A stretch of 64,000 bases of DNA. Source: Christensenella sp. UBA4263 (GTDB lineage: Bacteria; Bacillota; Clostridia; Christensenellales; Aristaeellaceae). Where the stretch lies: assembly GCA_002395225.1 (NCBI GenBank), contig DGWH01000165.1, positions 44,548 to 108,547 on the forward strand. Direction: 5' to 3'. Position numbers and translations under genes: made by a program. This document shows, piece by piece, positions 1 to 8,280 of the stretch (position 1 is its first letter; each line of letters opens with the position of its first letter). The notes beneath the pieces are model-generated. The model saw only the letters and a program-made list of their open reading frames with translations, had not been told where the DNA came from and searched no databases.

Positions 1-138
1 TGTTCAGAGGTCCATTCCGGGAACTGGACATTGACCGACCTCATAGCCCCGTTCTGTGCAAAGAAAAAGACGAACAGCAAAACAGCAAATACAGCCGCCT
101 CCGCAGCCAGGATCCATCCCATCTTCCGGCCGTGCATT
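1..138 (-). CDS. N-terminus of a membrane-anchored protein, cut by the window edge, apparent frameshift
   Basis: The ATG at 138-136 follows an AAGGAAG ribosome site at good spacing. Read straight, the frame is Cys/Gly-rich and stops at 6-4. If the C4 run at 118-121 (G4 on the coding strand) is read as three bases, the frame becomes a basic start (MHGRKMG) followed by a clean hydrophobic helix (WILAAEAAVFAVLLFVFFFA) and stays open to the window edge. That is a typical single-pass membrane N-terminus. I therefore infer a real gene downstream of HU with a one-base lesion or sequencing error. In many Firmicutes a small septum protein (DivIC/FtsL-like) lies near mazG and HU, but too little is visible to say so here. 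Confidence 0.35.
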
Positions 139-184
139 GATTATCTTCCTTTATGAATCAATTTAAACCTGTCTGCAGAAACAG

Positions 185-463
185 TTACAGGACTTCTCTC
201 AAATCCTTCAGTTCTTTCCCCGGTTTAAAAATCACACTGCGCCGGTGAGCAATTGTTGTGAAGGCATCCTTCTGAGGATTATACATCTGACGTTCCTCCC
301 GTTCGCGAATATCAAATGTCCCAAAGCCGTACAGCTGAACTTTTTCCCCGTCTGCCAGCCGGTCAAGGACAACCTCCACAAACGCATCCAACACTTCCTC
401 AACGCTTGCCTGAGACATGCCCACACGGTTGGCAATAGAAACACACAATTCTGATTTATTCAT
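185..463 (-). CDS. hup: HU family DNA-binding protein
   Basis: This 92-residue protein matches the HU/IHF family in length and sequence: MNKSELCVSIANRVGMSQ for the helical dimer domain, then GEKVQLYGFGTFDIRERE and the beta-arm region NPQ..F.TIAHRRSVIFKPGKELK. HU is a nucleoid protein that bends DNA without strong sequence specificity. The frame stays open upstream, but the ATG at 463 is chosen because it is preceded by AGGAAGAGGGGAAAAGG and matches the family N-terminus. The arm tip reads NPQKDAF where NP and later F/R residues are usual, with the NPQ proline retained. The gene lies 44 bases downstream of mazG in the same direction, as in many Firmicutes, and is probably the distal gene of the operon beginning near rsmD. 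Confidence 0.93.
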   Translation of the reverse strand: MNKSELCVSIANRVGMSQASVEEVLDAFVEVVLDRLADGEKVQLYGFGTFDIREREERQMYNPQKDAFTTIAHRRSVIFKPGKELKDLREVL

Positions 464-507
464 CCTTTTCCCCTCTTCCTGAGGTGTTCTGCATGATCCG
501 TTCCGCC

Positions 508-1884
508 TTAGATCGCCTTCTCCTTTGGAGACGGGTCTGTTTTCAGCTGCTCCGTCCGAACTGACAGGTGTTCCCTCAGGGAAGATTCCGCATCCAGTCC
601 GCCGGCTTCTGCCATGAGACACAAAGACTCAAGGCAGCGTGCAAGGTTCTTTTCCGTCAGCGGCGTATCTGCAGAAAGAACGCTGAAAATCTGTTTTCTG
701 GCTGCATCTGTATCCAGTTTTTGTCCCATGCTCTGGCTTTCCCGCTTCAGCATTTTCTGCGTTTTAAGAAGCGTCGGCAGCAATTCCGGCAGTTCTTTTA
801 TCCGTTCATAGGCGCTTTGTTCCCCGTGCTCCTGTTTCTTAACCGACTCCCAGACATCCGTCACTGCTTCCGGCGTGTTAGCCTGGGCTGCACCGAATAC
901 ATGCTCATGTCTTCGGATCATCTTTCCGGTGATGGCACTGGTCACATCCCGATCCGTAAATTCGCGGTGATCTGCTCCAATCTGCGCATTCAACACGACC
1001 TGAAGAAGCACATCCCCCAGTTCATCCGCAATCTTCTCCGGATTCTCCGTTCCCATGGCGTCCGCCGCCTCACACGCTTCCTCAATCATGTATCTGCGAA
1101 GCGTTCTGTATGTCTGTGCCCGGTCCCAGGGGCATCCATCCGGCGAGCGAAGCATGGCAATGATTTTGACAAGGTCCTCATAACTCGCCCGTGACCGGTT
1201 CAGCACATCCACCTCCGGAACAAATACCGCCGTCCGGTGATCATACCGAGGCTGTCTGTCAAGTTCAAACAGAGAGATCCGTCTCCCCTCCGGCGATTCT
1301 GCCCCGGCGTTTTCAAAGAAAACCACTTCCGTGTCATCCTCATACAGATCCGACAGCCACAGTTTTACATCCGACGCCAGGATCTGATCATTGATTTCAC
1401 AGATCACCTGCGGTTCCATCTGAACGCGCCGGCTGCCAAGCGTCATGGCATAATACACATGCACGTTGTCCTGTTCTGTCCGTCCTTGTGCCGTGACTGC
1501 CGCCAGGACATTTTCAGAGAGCGAAACCCCGCCCAGCACACGGACCTGAATCGTGTCAGGCACTGACCGGATCAGTTTTTTGACGGTTGCATCACTGACG
1601 GGATCCGAAACGGCATAGCAAAGATCCCCCTGCAGGGCCTGCCTGATCAGGTACTCTGCAGCCGCATCGCACAGTTCATCAAAGTCCTCATACTCATCGT
1701 ACAGCGAATCCAGCGTTTCAAAGGAAATGCCGTCAAATACCGGCAGCTGCAAGGCACCATGCTGCTTTGTCCTCAGAATCACGCGGCCGGCTTTCCGGAT
1801 AATTTCACAGGCGCCCAGCGTCATCAGAGAACCATCGTCCGGACCGAGGGACACAACAACAATCTCATTTTTCCTGTTCTGCAT
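508..1884 (-). CDS. mazG: Tetrapyrrole-methylase-like domain fused to MazG pyrophosphohydrolase (YabN type)
   Basis: The 458-residue protein has two parts. Residues about 5-220 resemble the tetrapyrrole (SAM-dependent) methylase family: VVVSLGPDDGSLMTLGA at the start, then RTKQHGA and a Glu/Asp-rich DSLYDEYEDF segment. Residues about 235-430 are MazG, a nucleoside triphosphate pyrophosphohydrolase: LRSPDGCPWDRAQTY, then EE.CEAADAM and DELGDVLLQVVLNA, which give the acidic metal ligands. MazG enzymes remove non-canonical or excess NTPs; what the methylase domain does in YabN proteins is unknown. The start at 1884 overlaps the 3' end of the upstream glycosyltransferase by 20 bases, suggesting coupled translation. 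A longer upstream reading exists but lies entirely inside that gene. Confidence 0.9.
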   Translation of the reverse strand: MQNRKNEIVVVSLGPDDGSLMTLGACEIIRKAGRVILRTKQHGALQLPVFDGISFETLDSLYDEYEDFDELCDAAAEYLIRQALQGDLCYAVSDPVSDATVKKLIRSVPDTIQVRVLGGVSLSENVLAAVTAQGRTEQDNVHVYYAMTLGSRRVQMEPQVICEINDQILASDVKLWLSDLYEDDTEVVFFENAGAESPEGRRISLFELDRQPRYDHRTAVFVPEVDVLNRSRASYEDLVKIIAMLRSPDGCPWDRAQTYRTLRRYMIEEACEAADAMGTENPEKIADELGDVLLQVVLNAQIGADHREFTDRDVTSAITGKMIRRHEHVFGAAQANTPEAVTDVWESVKKQEHGEQSAYERIKELPELLPTLLKTQKMLKRESQSMGQKLDTDAARKQIFSVLSADTPLTEKNLARCLESLCLMAEAGGLDAESSLREHLSVRTEQLKTDPSPKEKAI

Positions 1885-2836
1885 CGTTTGTATCCAGTAT
1901 CTGTTCGATAATAAAACGCGGGCGGCGTTTGGTTTCATTATAGATCTTCCCGATGTACTCGCCCACAATCCCCAGCCCGAGCAGCTGAATACCGCCCAGC
2001 ATCCAGATGGAGGCCATCAGGCTCGACCAGCCGGAAGTCGACTTCCCGGCAGCCTTGGTCACGATGGCATAAACAAGCATGATCAGACTGCAGAGAAAGA
2101 TAAACACACCCGCAAAAAAGACAAGACGAATGGGTTTTACGGAAAAGGACGTAATGCCGTCTGCCGCAAATGCGATCATTTTTTTCAGCGGATACTTGCT
2201 CTCCCCCGCAAACCGTTCTGCGCGGGCATAGGTAACCGTTGTCGACGGGTAGCCAATCTGCGGGACAATTCCGCGCAGGAACAGGTTCACCTCCGAGAAC
2301 TGCATGAGTCCCTCCAGCGCGCGTCTGCTCATCAGGCGGTAATCCGCATGATTAAAGACGATGTCCACCCCCAGCGCCTGCATGATTTTATAGAACCCTT
2401 CCGCCGTAAAACGCTTGAAAAAGGTATCAGTTTCCCTCTTGCTCCGCACTCCGTATACAACGTCGTACCCGTTATGGTATTCATCGATCATTGCATCCAC
2501 TGCATTAATATCATCCTGCAGATCCGCATCCATGGAAATTACCATGTCCGCCCGGGTCACGGCCGTGCTGAGCCCCGCCAGCAGTGCATTCTGATGTCCC
2601 CGGTTTCTGGAAAGATTGATCCCTGAAAAAATTTCCGGAGCTTCTTTATGATACTGCTCAATCAGCGGCCAGGTCCGGTCCTTTGATCCGTCATTGACGA
2701 AGAGAATCCGAGAATCCCTGTCGATTTTCCCCTGCTTTATCAGCGCCTCCAGCTTTTCTCTGAGACGCCTGCTGGTTTCAGGCAAAACCGCTTCCTCTTT
2801 ATAGCACGGTACCACAATATACAGTCTGTTGTTCAT
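1865..2836 (-). CDS. GtrB-like family 2 glycosyltransferase (polyprenyl-phosphate sugar synthase type)
   Basis: The 323-residue protein has a GT-A catalytic domain at the N-terminus: LYIVVPCYKEEAVL, then FVNDGSKDRTW and MDADLQDD, the metal-binding DxD region. R..D..FKRF and the HADYRLMSRRAL segment are typical of the GtrB/YkcC/CsbB branch. Two hydrophobic helices follow (about 233-255 and 270-293) with the family signature GIQLLGLGIVGEYIGKIY.E.K.RP. These enzymes charge undecaprenyl phosphate with a sugar at the cytoplasmic face for later transfer outside. The gene sits between a coiled-coil protein gene and mazG in a leftward operon. The sugar cannot be told from sequence. Confidence 0.9.
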   Translation of the reverse strand: MNNRLYIVVPCYKEEAVLPETSRRLREKLEALIKQGKIDRDSRILFVNDGSKDRTWPLIEQYHKEAPEIFSGINLSRNRGHQNALLAGLSTAVTRADMVISMDADLQDDINAVDAMIDEYHNGYDVVYGVRSKRETDTFFKRFTAEGFYKIMQALGVDIVFNHADYRLMSRRALEGLMQFSEVNLFLRGIVPQIGYPSTTVTYARAERFAGESKYPLKKMIAFAADGITSFSVKPIRLVFFAGVFIFLCSLIMLVYAIVTKAAGKSTSGWSSLMASIWMLGGIQLLGLGIVGEYIGKIYNETKRRPRFIIEQILDTNDAEQEK

Positions 2837-2859
2837 TGTTTGCCTCTCTGATTTGCCGA

Positions 2860-3705
2860 TTACATCGGACCATTATACCCGTTCATCTGTCCTGCATTCG
2901 GATTCAGCAGAGCATCCCGGACCTGCGCCAGATCATTTGCCGCTTTTGAAAGTGCAGCCGTCGCCCCGCTCAGAATTTTGTCGGACTGCATACAGGCCTG
3001 CGCATAGATCCGGTCCGATTCTTTTTGTGCCGTATCCCGGATCTCCATGGCATATGCATTGGCGCGCCGGACAATTTCATTCTCGTTAACCAAATCGCTC
3101 TGTCTTCTCTGCGCATCCTGCATAATCTGTTCCGCCCGGGTCTGCGCATCCGCGATGAGGTTATTGGCATCCTGATTCGCCAGTGCCCGAAGCTCCCGGT
3201 CATACTTGTCTGCCTCTGTCCGCTTCTCAGTGCCGTAACGATCCGCACTTTCCTTTGCATCCAGATAGTACTTATTTGCCGATTCCTTGCTCTGCGCCGC
3301 TGCCGTATGGGCATCATCCAGGATCTGATCCTGCTGGGCAATGATCTGTTTTGCTTCCTTAACCGTCCGCGGGAATCCCAGGCGCAGCTGTCCAAGCAGA
3401 TCATTGATCTCGCCTGCATCCACAATCACCAGTGACTTTGAGAGCGGAATTCTCTTTCCTCCCTGGATGATTTCATCTATTTTTTCGATTACCTGAAAGA
3501 TCTGATCCAGGCTTTCAAACACAACCGGATCTTTGCTCTCCTCCTGCGTCTGCACCGGCTGCTGCTCGTCTTTTGCGCGCATATAGGAAGGTTCCCTCAT
3601 TTTCGCCGCGCCGGACTCCTTGACAGGTTGTCCGCCTGATGCGTTTCCCGCGTTCTGCTGAGCTCTTCTTGTCAGGCGCTCCGTCTGCTGGTTTCTTTCG
3701 TCCAT
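2860..3705 (-). CDS. Coiled-coil protein of the DivIVA/ATPase-like family downstream of coaD
   Basis: The 281-residue soluble protein has a Gln/Arg-rich, low-complexity N-terminus (about 1-50), a conserved-looking core (about 60-110, ending in NDLLGQLRLGFPRTVKEA) and a long Ala/Glu/Gln/Arg coiled coil (about 110-250) with repeated A.. and E.. heptads. Proteins of this form commonly follow coaD in Clostridia and are annotated as hypothetical, ATPase-like or DivIVA-domain. No catalytic motif is visible. The ATG at 3705 is preferred to a GTG 15 bases upstream because it has GGGAGGAAAAG at proper spacing. The short gap to coaD suggests cotranscription. A role in division or cell shape is only an inference from the DivIVA resemblance. 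Confidence 0.75.
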   Translation of the reverse strand: MDERNQQTERLTRRAQQNAGNASGGQPVKESGAAKMREPSYMRAKDEQQPVQTQEESKDPVVFESLDQIFQVIEKIDEIIQGGKRIPLSKSLVIVDAGEINDLLGQLRLGFPRTVKEAKQIIAQQDQILDDAHTAAAQSKESANKYYLDAKESADRYGTEKRTEADKYDRELRALANQDANNLIADAQTRAEQIMQDAQRRQSDLVNENEIVRRANAYAMEIRDTAQKESDRIYAQACMQSDKILSGATAALSKAANDLAQVRDALLNPNAGQMNGYNGPM

Positions 3706-3716
3706 CTTTTCCTCCC

Positions 3717-4202
3717 TCACCGGGATCCTTCTCGGACCGCTTTTAGTATTTCATCTGCCATATCCGGTGGTACCAGTGTCTTTATATCTCCATTAAAAGA
3801 GATGATCTGCCTCACCATACTCGATGAGATATACGCATAACGCTCATCTGCCGCAATCATCAGGGTTTCGACGCCGCCAAGCATGCGGTTCACCTGCGCC
3901 ATTGAAAACTCCGAATCAAAATCACCCAGCGGCCGCAGTCCGCGTATGACCGCATCCACCTGATGTTCCCTGGCGCAGTCAACCAGAAGGCCCGAATGAA
4001 AGGTCACCCGGATATTGTCGAGTTCCCTGCAGGCCCTCCGGATCAGATCCACCCGCTGCTCCACCGGAATAAAGGCGTGTTTTTCCGGATTGATCATCAC
4101 GGCAACGATCAGTTCATCACAAATTTTGCTGGCACGCCGGATCAGGTCCATATGACCCAGCGTTACCGGATCAAAACTTCCTGCATAAAGCAGTTTTCTC
4201 AT
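3717..4202 (-). CDS. coaD: Phosphopantetheine adenylyltransferase
   Basis: CoaD transfers AMP from ATP to 4'-phosphopantetheine, the fourth step of coenzyme A synthesis, in the cytoplasm. The 161-residue protein has the usual bacterial length and motifs: LYAGSFDPVTLGHMDLI carries the TLGH version of the nucleotidyltransferase T/HxGH site, AVIRGLRPLGDFDSEFSMA follows, and YISSSMVRQI matches the C-terminal ISSTxVR motif. It overlaps rsmD by four bases (ATGA), the near-universal Firmicute arrangement. Confidence 0.97.
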   Translation of the reverse strand: MRKLLYAGSFDPVTLGHMDLIRRASKICDELIVAVMINPEKHAFIPVEQRVDLIRRACRELDNIRVTFHSGLLVDCAREHQVDAVIRGLRPLGDFDSEFSMAQVNRMLGGVETLMIAADERYAYISSSMVRQIISFNGDIKTLVPPDMADEILKAVREGSR

Positions 4203-4765
4203 TTTTCTTCCTCATTTCCGGTATACCGGACAAACGATATTTCGGTATCTCCGTATTTTCTGACCTGTTCCACCTCAAAAAGCCCTTCGGTCTGCGGCGG
4301 AAATCCCTTTCGGTGTTCAACCAGAATCAGTGCGCCGTGCGTTAGCAGCCCACGCTGCGCCAGTTCACGGCACATTTCCCCGGTTTCCGTCATCCGATAA
4401 GGCGGGTCCAGAAAAACCAGACTGAATTTGTCGCCCTCTGCCGCAATTTCCGCCAGCGCCTGCCGATAATCCCGCTGAATCAGCCGGCATCTGTCTGCAC
4501 ACTGAACGGAACGGATGTTTTTCCGGATCGCCTCGCAGGCCGCACGGTCTGAATCGACCAGTACTGCAAAGGCAGCACCGCGGCTGATGCTCTCCAGTGC
4601 CAGCGCACCGGTTCCCGCAAACAGATCGAGAACGCTCGCCCCATTCACCTGAAACTGAAGGATATTAAACAAAGACTCTCTCACGTAATCCTGTGTCGGT
4701 CTTGTCTTCTGGCCGGCAGGCGCCACCAGCGTCCTCCCGCGGGCATCCCCTGAAATAATCCGCAT
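4199..4765 (-). CDS. rsmD: 16S rRNA (guanine(966)-N2)-methyltransferase
   Basis: RsmD methylates G966 of 16S rRNA using SAM. The 188-residue protein begins MRIISGDARGRTLVAP and continues with TRPTQDYVRESLFNIL, the SAM-binding LDLFAGTGALALESISRGA and the catalytic LDPPY. All match the RsmD family in order and spacing. It is translationally linked to coaD by a four-base overlap and lies 71 bases downstream of a membrane-protein gene in the same direction. Confidence 0.95.
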   Translation of the reverse strand: MRIISGDARGRTLVAPAGQKTRPTQDYVRESLFNILQFQVNGASVLDLFAGTGALALESISRGAAFAVLVDSDRAACEAIRKNIRSVQCADRCRLIQRDYRQALAEIAAEGDKFSLVFLDPPYRMTETGEMCRELAQRGLLTHGALILVEHRKGFPPQTEGLFEVEQVRKYGDTEISFVRYTGNEEEK

Positions 4766-4836
4766 GCTTTTCCACTGCTTTCCTCATGATAGCCTGCCAT
4801 TGTCCGGCTCGTGCCATTTCGACAGGAACAGCTGCC

Positions 4837-5688
4837 TCAGATCAGACGGTTCTTATCCTGTTTCTGATCATTTCTCTGTCCGTAATGAACCTCTGCGCCG
4901 TTCCTGGTCAGTTCCTCTGCCAGGCTCTTCTTCTGCGCCTTTTTCACAGCTACCTTTTTGGCTCTTCTCTGCTTTCTGGCCAGAACCGCCTGACGTCTCG
5001 GCCCGCAGAGGTACCCCAGCACATACCCTGCCGGATAGATGAGAAAAAAGCAGGGAAGGACACGGTCGATCAGAAGTCCCTGATGAATGGGATCCGGAAA
5101 GATATTGACAAAGATCATTCCAAACACCCGCGCAACCAGCCGCACCCAGTCGACCATGGTCATCGGAACGCTCTGGGCATAAGCCCCCAGCGGAAGCATG
5201 ACATCCGACCGTCCGGCGTAACTGGTGGTCAGCCAGGAAGGAAGATCCTGGAGAACATAGGTATATGGTTTAGCATTCAGCGCCACAAACAGCGCCAAAA
5301 GGAACGGAACCGCAAATGCCGCAGCCGCGGCCACGGCGGCACGAACCAGGCTGTAACATGCCGCATCTTCGGATGCCATGACATGTCCGCCTTCCTTTTC
5401 CGTTTTCTCAACCCGGCGGCTCATCTCCGTGTCCTTTACCCCTGAGCTCATTCCTTCGTTGACAAAAAAGAGGGTCAGACCGGAAATAATCAGGGCGCTG
5501 AGAATCACCACCAGAACCGGCATTTCAATTGCCTGAAGGCCCGAGAACATGAGACCGATCAGTGTTGCTGCAAACAGCAGGATCAGCAGTTTCCCGATTC
5601 TCTGCCCGAGAAGAGGCTGCCAGTGAACCGCCCGTCTCGGCGGCAATACTTTTAATGGTTTTTTATTTTTCCGTTTATCCTTATCCAT
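4837..5688 (-). CDS. Unknown integral membrane protein with basic C-terminal tail
   Basis: I do not recognise this 283-residue protein. It has a Lys/Arg-rich N-terminus (MDKDKRKNKKPLK), two close hydrophobic helices (about 34-52 and 55-76), a charged loop, another helix rich in Ala (about 113-135), an extracytoplasmic-looking stretch, a further helix near 205-230 (LPCFFLIYPAGYVLGYLCG) and a tail of KKAQKK-type basic repeats. The start has a GAGG ribosome site. It lies between alr and rsmD in the same direction and is probably part of one transcript. No enzyme motif is visible; a scaffold or assembly role is possible but unsupported. Confidence 0.7.
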   Translation of the reverse strand: MDKDKRKNKKPLKVLPPRRAVHWQPLLGQRIGKLLILLFAATLIGLMFSGLQAIEMPVLVVILSALIISGLTLFFVNEGMSSGVKDTEMSRRVEKTEKEGGHVMASEDAACYSLVRAAVAAAAAFAVPFLLALFVALNAKPYTYVLQDLPSWLTTSYAGRSDVMLPLGAYAQSVPMTMVDWVRLVARVFGMIFVNIFPDPIHQGLLIDRVLPCFFLIYPAGYVLGYLCGPRRQAVLARKQRRAKKVAVKKAQKKSLAEELTRNGAEVHYGQRNDQKQDKNRLI

Positions 5689-5703
5689 TGATCGCAGCCT
5701 CTT

Positions 5704-6810
5704 TTAATTCTTATAAATTCGGGGAACCCGTGCAGAGGGTGAACAGATCACCTCATAGGAAATGGTTCCCAGAAGGGAGGCAATTTCCTCCGCAGAGATG
5801 CACTCCTCCCCCTGCGTTCCCATCAGAACAACTTCATCGCCGACCTCGGCCTCCGGAATCTCCGTCACGTCCACCATCACCTGATCCATGCAGACCCGTC
5901 CGAGAATCGGAGCCCGTTTTCCCCGTACCAGCACACTGCCGACGCAGGAAAGAAGGCGATTGTATCCATCCGCGTACCCCACCGGAACCGTCATGACACG
6001 GGTTGGTTTCGGCGCGGTAAAAAGGCCGCCATAGCTGACTTTTTCCCCGGCCTGAATCGTCTTCACATGCACGGCCCGGGTCACCCACTTCATGGCCGGT
6101 TTCAGCCCCTGCACACCCGGAACCGGCGGATACCCGTAAAGGGCAATCCCCCCGCGGACCATGTCCATGTGCACCTCCGGATAGCGGAAAATGGATGCGG
6201 TATTCGCCCCGTGATGAATCAACGGCGCCGGGTGGACATGGTCAACGGCCTCACACATCGCCTTAAAGCGGGCAATCTGAGCCATTGTTCCTTCGCTGTC
6301 CGGTTCATCCGCCGTTGCCATATGCGTAAAGCAGCCGGTCAGACAGATTCCCGGCAGCCGGTCGATTTCTCTGGTCAGCTCTACTGCCTCCTCGGCCGAG
6401 CGGACGCCAATGCGGCACATTCCCGTATCCATTCCGAGATGGACCTGCACGTCTTTTCCCGTCCGCATTCCCGCGTCTGCCAGGGCATGCACCATACGCG
6501 CATCAAAGACAACCTGGGTCAGTTCTGCCCGGGCAATCGCCTCACCGGCCTCCGGCTCCGCACCGCCAAGGACAAGAATCGGGGCCTGTATCCCCGCATG
6601 GCGCAGTTCGATTCCTTCCTCGGGAATGGCTACGGCCAGCCAGTCCGCTCCTGCCTCAAGTGCCGCTTTTGCCACGGGCACCGCTCCGTGCCCATAGGCA
6701 TTCGCCTTGACCACTGCCAGAAAATGCGGAATCCTGGCAGCTTGTTTCATGACCCGGACGTTATTCCGTATGGCTTCCAGATCAATCTCACAGTAATTCG
6801 TCCGATACAC
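5704..6810 (-). CDS. alr: Alanine racemase
   Basis: Alr is a PLP enzyme that interconverts L- and D-alanine, supplying D-alanine for peptidoglycan. The 368-residue protein shows the PLP lysine in FLAVVKANAYGHGAVPVA, the N-terminal CEIDLEAIRNNVR, GMDTGMCRIGV, and the catalytic tyrosine region MVRGGIALYGYPP, ending with the second domain (VSYGGLFTAPKPTRVMTVPVGYADGYNR, GRVCMDQVMVDV). I chose the GTG at 6810, which gives the family N-terminus (MYRTNYCEIDL). The TTG at 6843 would sit at the predicted transcription start, too close to the -10 box. The following gene begins 16 bases downstream. Confidence 0.94.
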   Translation of the reverse strand: MYRTNYCEIDLEAIRNNVRVMKQAARIPHFLAVVKANAYGHGAVPVAKAALEAGADWLAVAIPEEGIELRHAGIQAPILVLGGAEPEAGEAIARAELTQVVFDARMVHALADAGMRTGKDVQVHLGMDTGMCRIGVRSAEEAVELTREIDRLPGICLTGCFTHMATADEPDSEGTMAQIARFKAMCEAVDHVHPAPLIHHGANTASIFRYPEVHMDMVRGGIALYGYPPVPGVQGLKPAMKWVTRAVHVKTIQAGEKVSYGGLFTAPKPTRVMTVPVGYADGYNRLLSCVGSVLVRGKRAPILGRVCMDQVMVDVTEIPEAEVGDEVVLMGTQGEECISAEEIASLLGTISYEVICSPSARVPRIYKN

Positions 6811-6847
6811 GCTGTCGCCTTCTTTTACATTAAATATTTCCAAGCGT

Positions 6848-6876
6848 ATTATAGCGCTAAAAAGGCCAAAATTAAA
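6848..6876 (-). promoter_or_regulatory. Likely alr promoter
   Basis: On the minus strand a perfect TATAAT (6853-6848) is preceded at 17 bases by TTTAAT (6876-6871), a weak -35. Transcription would begin near 6841, about 30 bases before the GTG start of alr. A perfect 12-base palindrome, GACAAATTTGTC, lies just upstream at 6885-6896 and could be a regulator site. Confidence 0.5.
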
Positions 6877-6934
6877 GAGAATCAGACAAATTTGTCAGGG
6901 TTTGACAGGTCCACCCTCCGCTGCCACAACGGAA

Positions 6935-6957
6935 AGCGGATGGCCTCGGCCATCCGC
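6935..6957 (-). terminator. Hairpin at the end of the zinc-ribbon gene
   Basis: An inverted repeat with arms of about ten bases (GCGGATGGCC / GGCCATCCGC) abuts the stop codon of the gene ending at 6958. On the minus strand it is followed by CTTTCC, a weak T-tract. It probably ends the upstream unit before the alr promoter. Confidence 0.55.
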
Positions 6958-7374
6958 TCATGCTTTCCTGTCAAATTTTTCACCGCATCCCCTGCAGGTA
7001 ATGGTGATATGTCCGACTCCCCTGGGGACCCGCAGTTTCTTGTGGCATTTCGGGCAGGTATAGTAATGGTATTTTCGCATGTTTTTCATCCGGTTCCACC
7101 ATTCGGAAATGCCGCGGCGCACCCCTGCTGTTTTCTGCAGGAAGATCTGGTTCTCTCTGGCCCGTTTCGGCCGGTCCTTGCTCAGCATTCTGACAAAGCA
7201 CAGAACCAGCAGTACATCCGCGATGACGGTGCAAACCGTCCTGGCCCCCGTGATGGCACCGATAAATGTGACAATCAGTGCGGAAATGACCATGGTAAAG
7301 CCCAGCTGGTCCGTTCCGTACCGTCCTGACATGAAATGGGCAATTCCCGCACGCAATTTATCCAAAAACTTCAT
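6958..7374 (-). CDS. Zinc-ribbon membrane protein, unknown function
   Basis: The 138-residue protein has a short basic amphipathic start (MKFLDKLRAGIAHFM), two hydrophobic helices (about 29-65), a basic segment and a C-terminal zinc ribbon with CPKC and CRGC spaced about 18 residues apart (YYTCPKCHKKLRVPRG..HITITCRGCGEKF). Small proteins of this layout are widespread in Clostridia and have no assigned function. The ATG at 7374 is chosen because AGGAGG precedes it; the longer upstream reading is antisense-like and lacks a ribosome site. The zinc knuckle may bind RNA, DNA or protein. Confidence 0.82.
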   Translation of the reverse strand: MKFLDKLRAGIAHFMSGRYGTDQLGFTMVISALIVTFIGAITGARTVCTVIADVLLVLCFVRMLSKDRPKRARENQIFLQKTAGVRRGISEWWNRMKNMRKYHYYTCPKCHKKLRVPRGVGHITITCRGCGEKFDRKA

Positions 7375-7466
7375 TCTGAAGTCCTCCTTCTGTTCAAATC
7401 CCGTCTGCCGCCGGAAAGGCTTCCCTGCCTGCTGAGCATATAGCAGAAAAGACGCCCTGTCAACGT

Positions 7467-8264
7467 TTATTTGGCCGCGGTCAGTCCCGGAAGCTCCCGC
7501 AGAAACCGCTCCCCAAAGCCCTGCAGCTCCCTCTCTGCCCGGTTCCACTGGTCCGGATTCCGGATTTCATTCGGATCATGTGCATCGAGACCGATCAGCA
7601 CCGGCACCCCTGCCTCCCGGACAATCTCAAAAAAGGACTCATCCGGATAACTGATCCGGTGTGTGCTGGGGTACAGATAACGGTCATGCACATTGTATTC
7701 CATGGGAATGCCCAGTTCAAGGCAGCAGGCACACAGGTCCCGGGCGGCCGCCTCCGCATCTGCATCAAACCCCCGCCATCTTCTCATAAACAGGTCCGGA
7801 TGGGCCAGATACGTAAACAGTCCTGTCCGCAGTCCGGCAACGGTCATCTCGACATAGCGCCGCAGTTCCCGCGGGTTCGAGACCGATCCAAAGTACATGC
7901 CGGTCTCATCCGATGTATCGTAATGATTCCCGAGGATGAGATAGTCAAGCTTCTTCTCTTCCTTAATCTCCCGCAGCCAGTCCATATACGCCGGGAAATA
8001 TTCACACTCAAACCCGGTCAGGATTTCTATGCGTCCCTGATACCTGTCCCGCAGTGCCCGGACAGAGGACAGATACTCATCCATTTTTGTCACATCCATC
8101 CGTACCCCCGGATGCCGGTAGCTGCTTTTGTACGGCCAGGGCACATGATCTGAAAAGCCCAGAACATCAAAGCCCTGTTCCACCGCCGCCGTCACATAGT
8201 CCTCATCCCTGCCGCTGGCGTGCCCGCAGCGTACCGTATGCGTATGATAATTGCTTTTCATCAT
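7467..8264 (-). CDS. PHP-domain phosphoesterase, histidinol-phosphatase (HisK) type
   Basis: The 265-residue protein begins with the metal-binding YHTHTVRCGHASG motif of PHP hydrolases, followed by GFSDHVPWPY, FECEYFP, ILGNHYD, YLAHPDLF and a final IGLDAHDP. These supply the usual His/Asp/Glu cluster for two or three metal ions. The closest well-known family is the PHP histidinol-phosphatase of Gram-positive bacteria, but no other his gene is nearby, so the substrate is uncertain. Two adjacent ATG codons (8264 and 8261) are possible starts; a longer TTG start overlaps the upstream kinase gene. Stop and start of neighbours are close, so it is probably cotranscribed with the kinase. Confidence 0.82.
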   Translation of the reverse strand: MMKSNYHTHTVRCGHASGRDEDYVTAAVEQGFDVLGFSDHVPWPYKSSYRHPGVRMDVTKMDEYLSSVRALRDRYQGRIEILTGFECEYFPAYMDWLREIKEEKKLDYLILGNHYDTSDETGMYFGSVSNPRELRRYVEMTVAGLRTGLFTYLAHPDLFMRRWRGFDADAEAAARDLCACCLELGIPMEYNVHDRYLYPSTHRISYPDESFFEIVREAGVPVLIGLDAHDPNEIRNPDQWNRAERELQGFGERFLRELPGLTAAK

Positions 8265-8280
8265 TTTCTGCTTTCTGTCG

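Noticed and set aside
6689..6843. TTG at 6843 as alr start
   Set aside because: It would lie at the transcription start predicted from the -10 box at 6848-6853.
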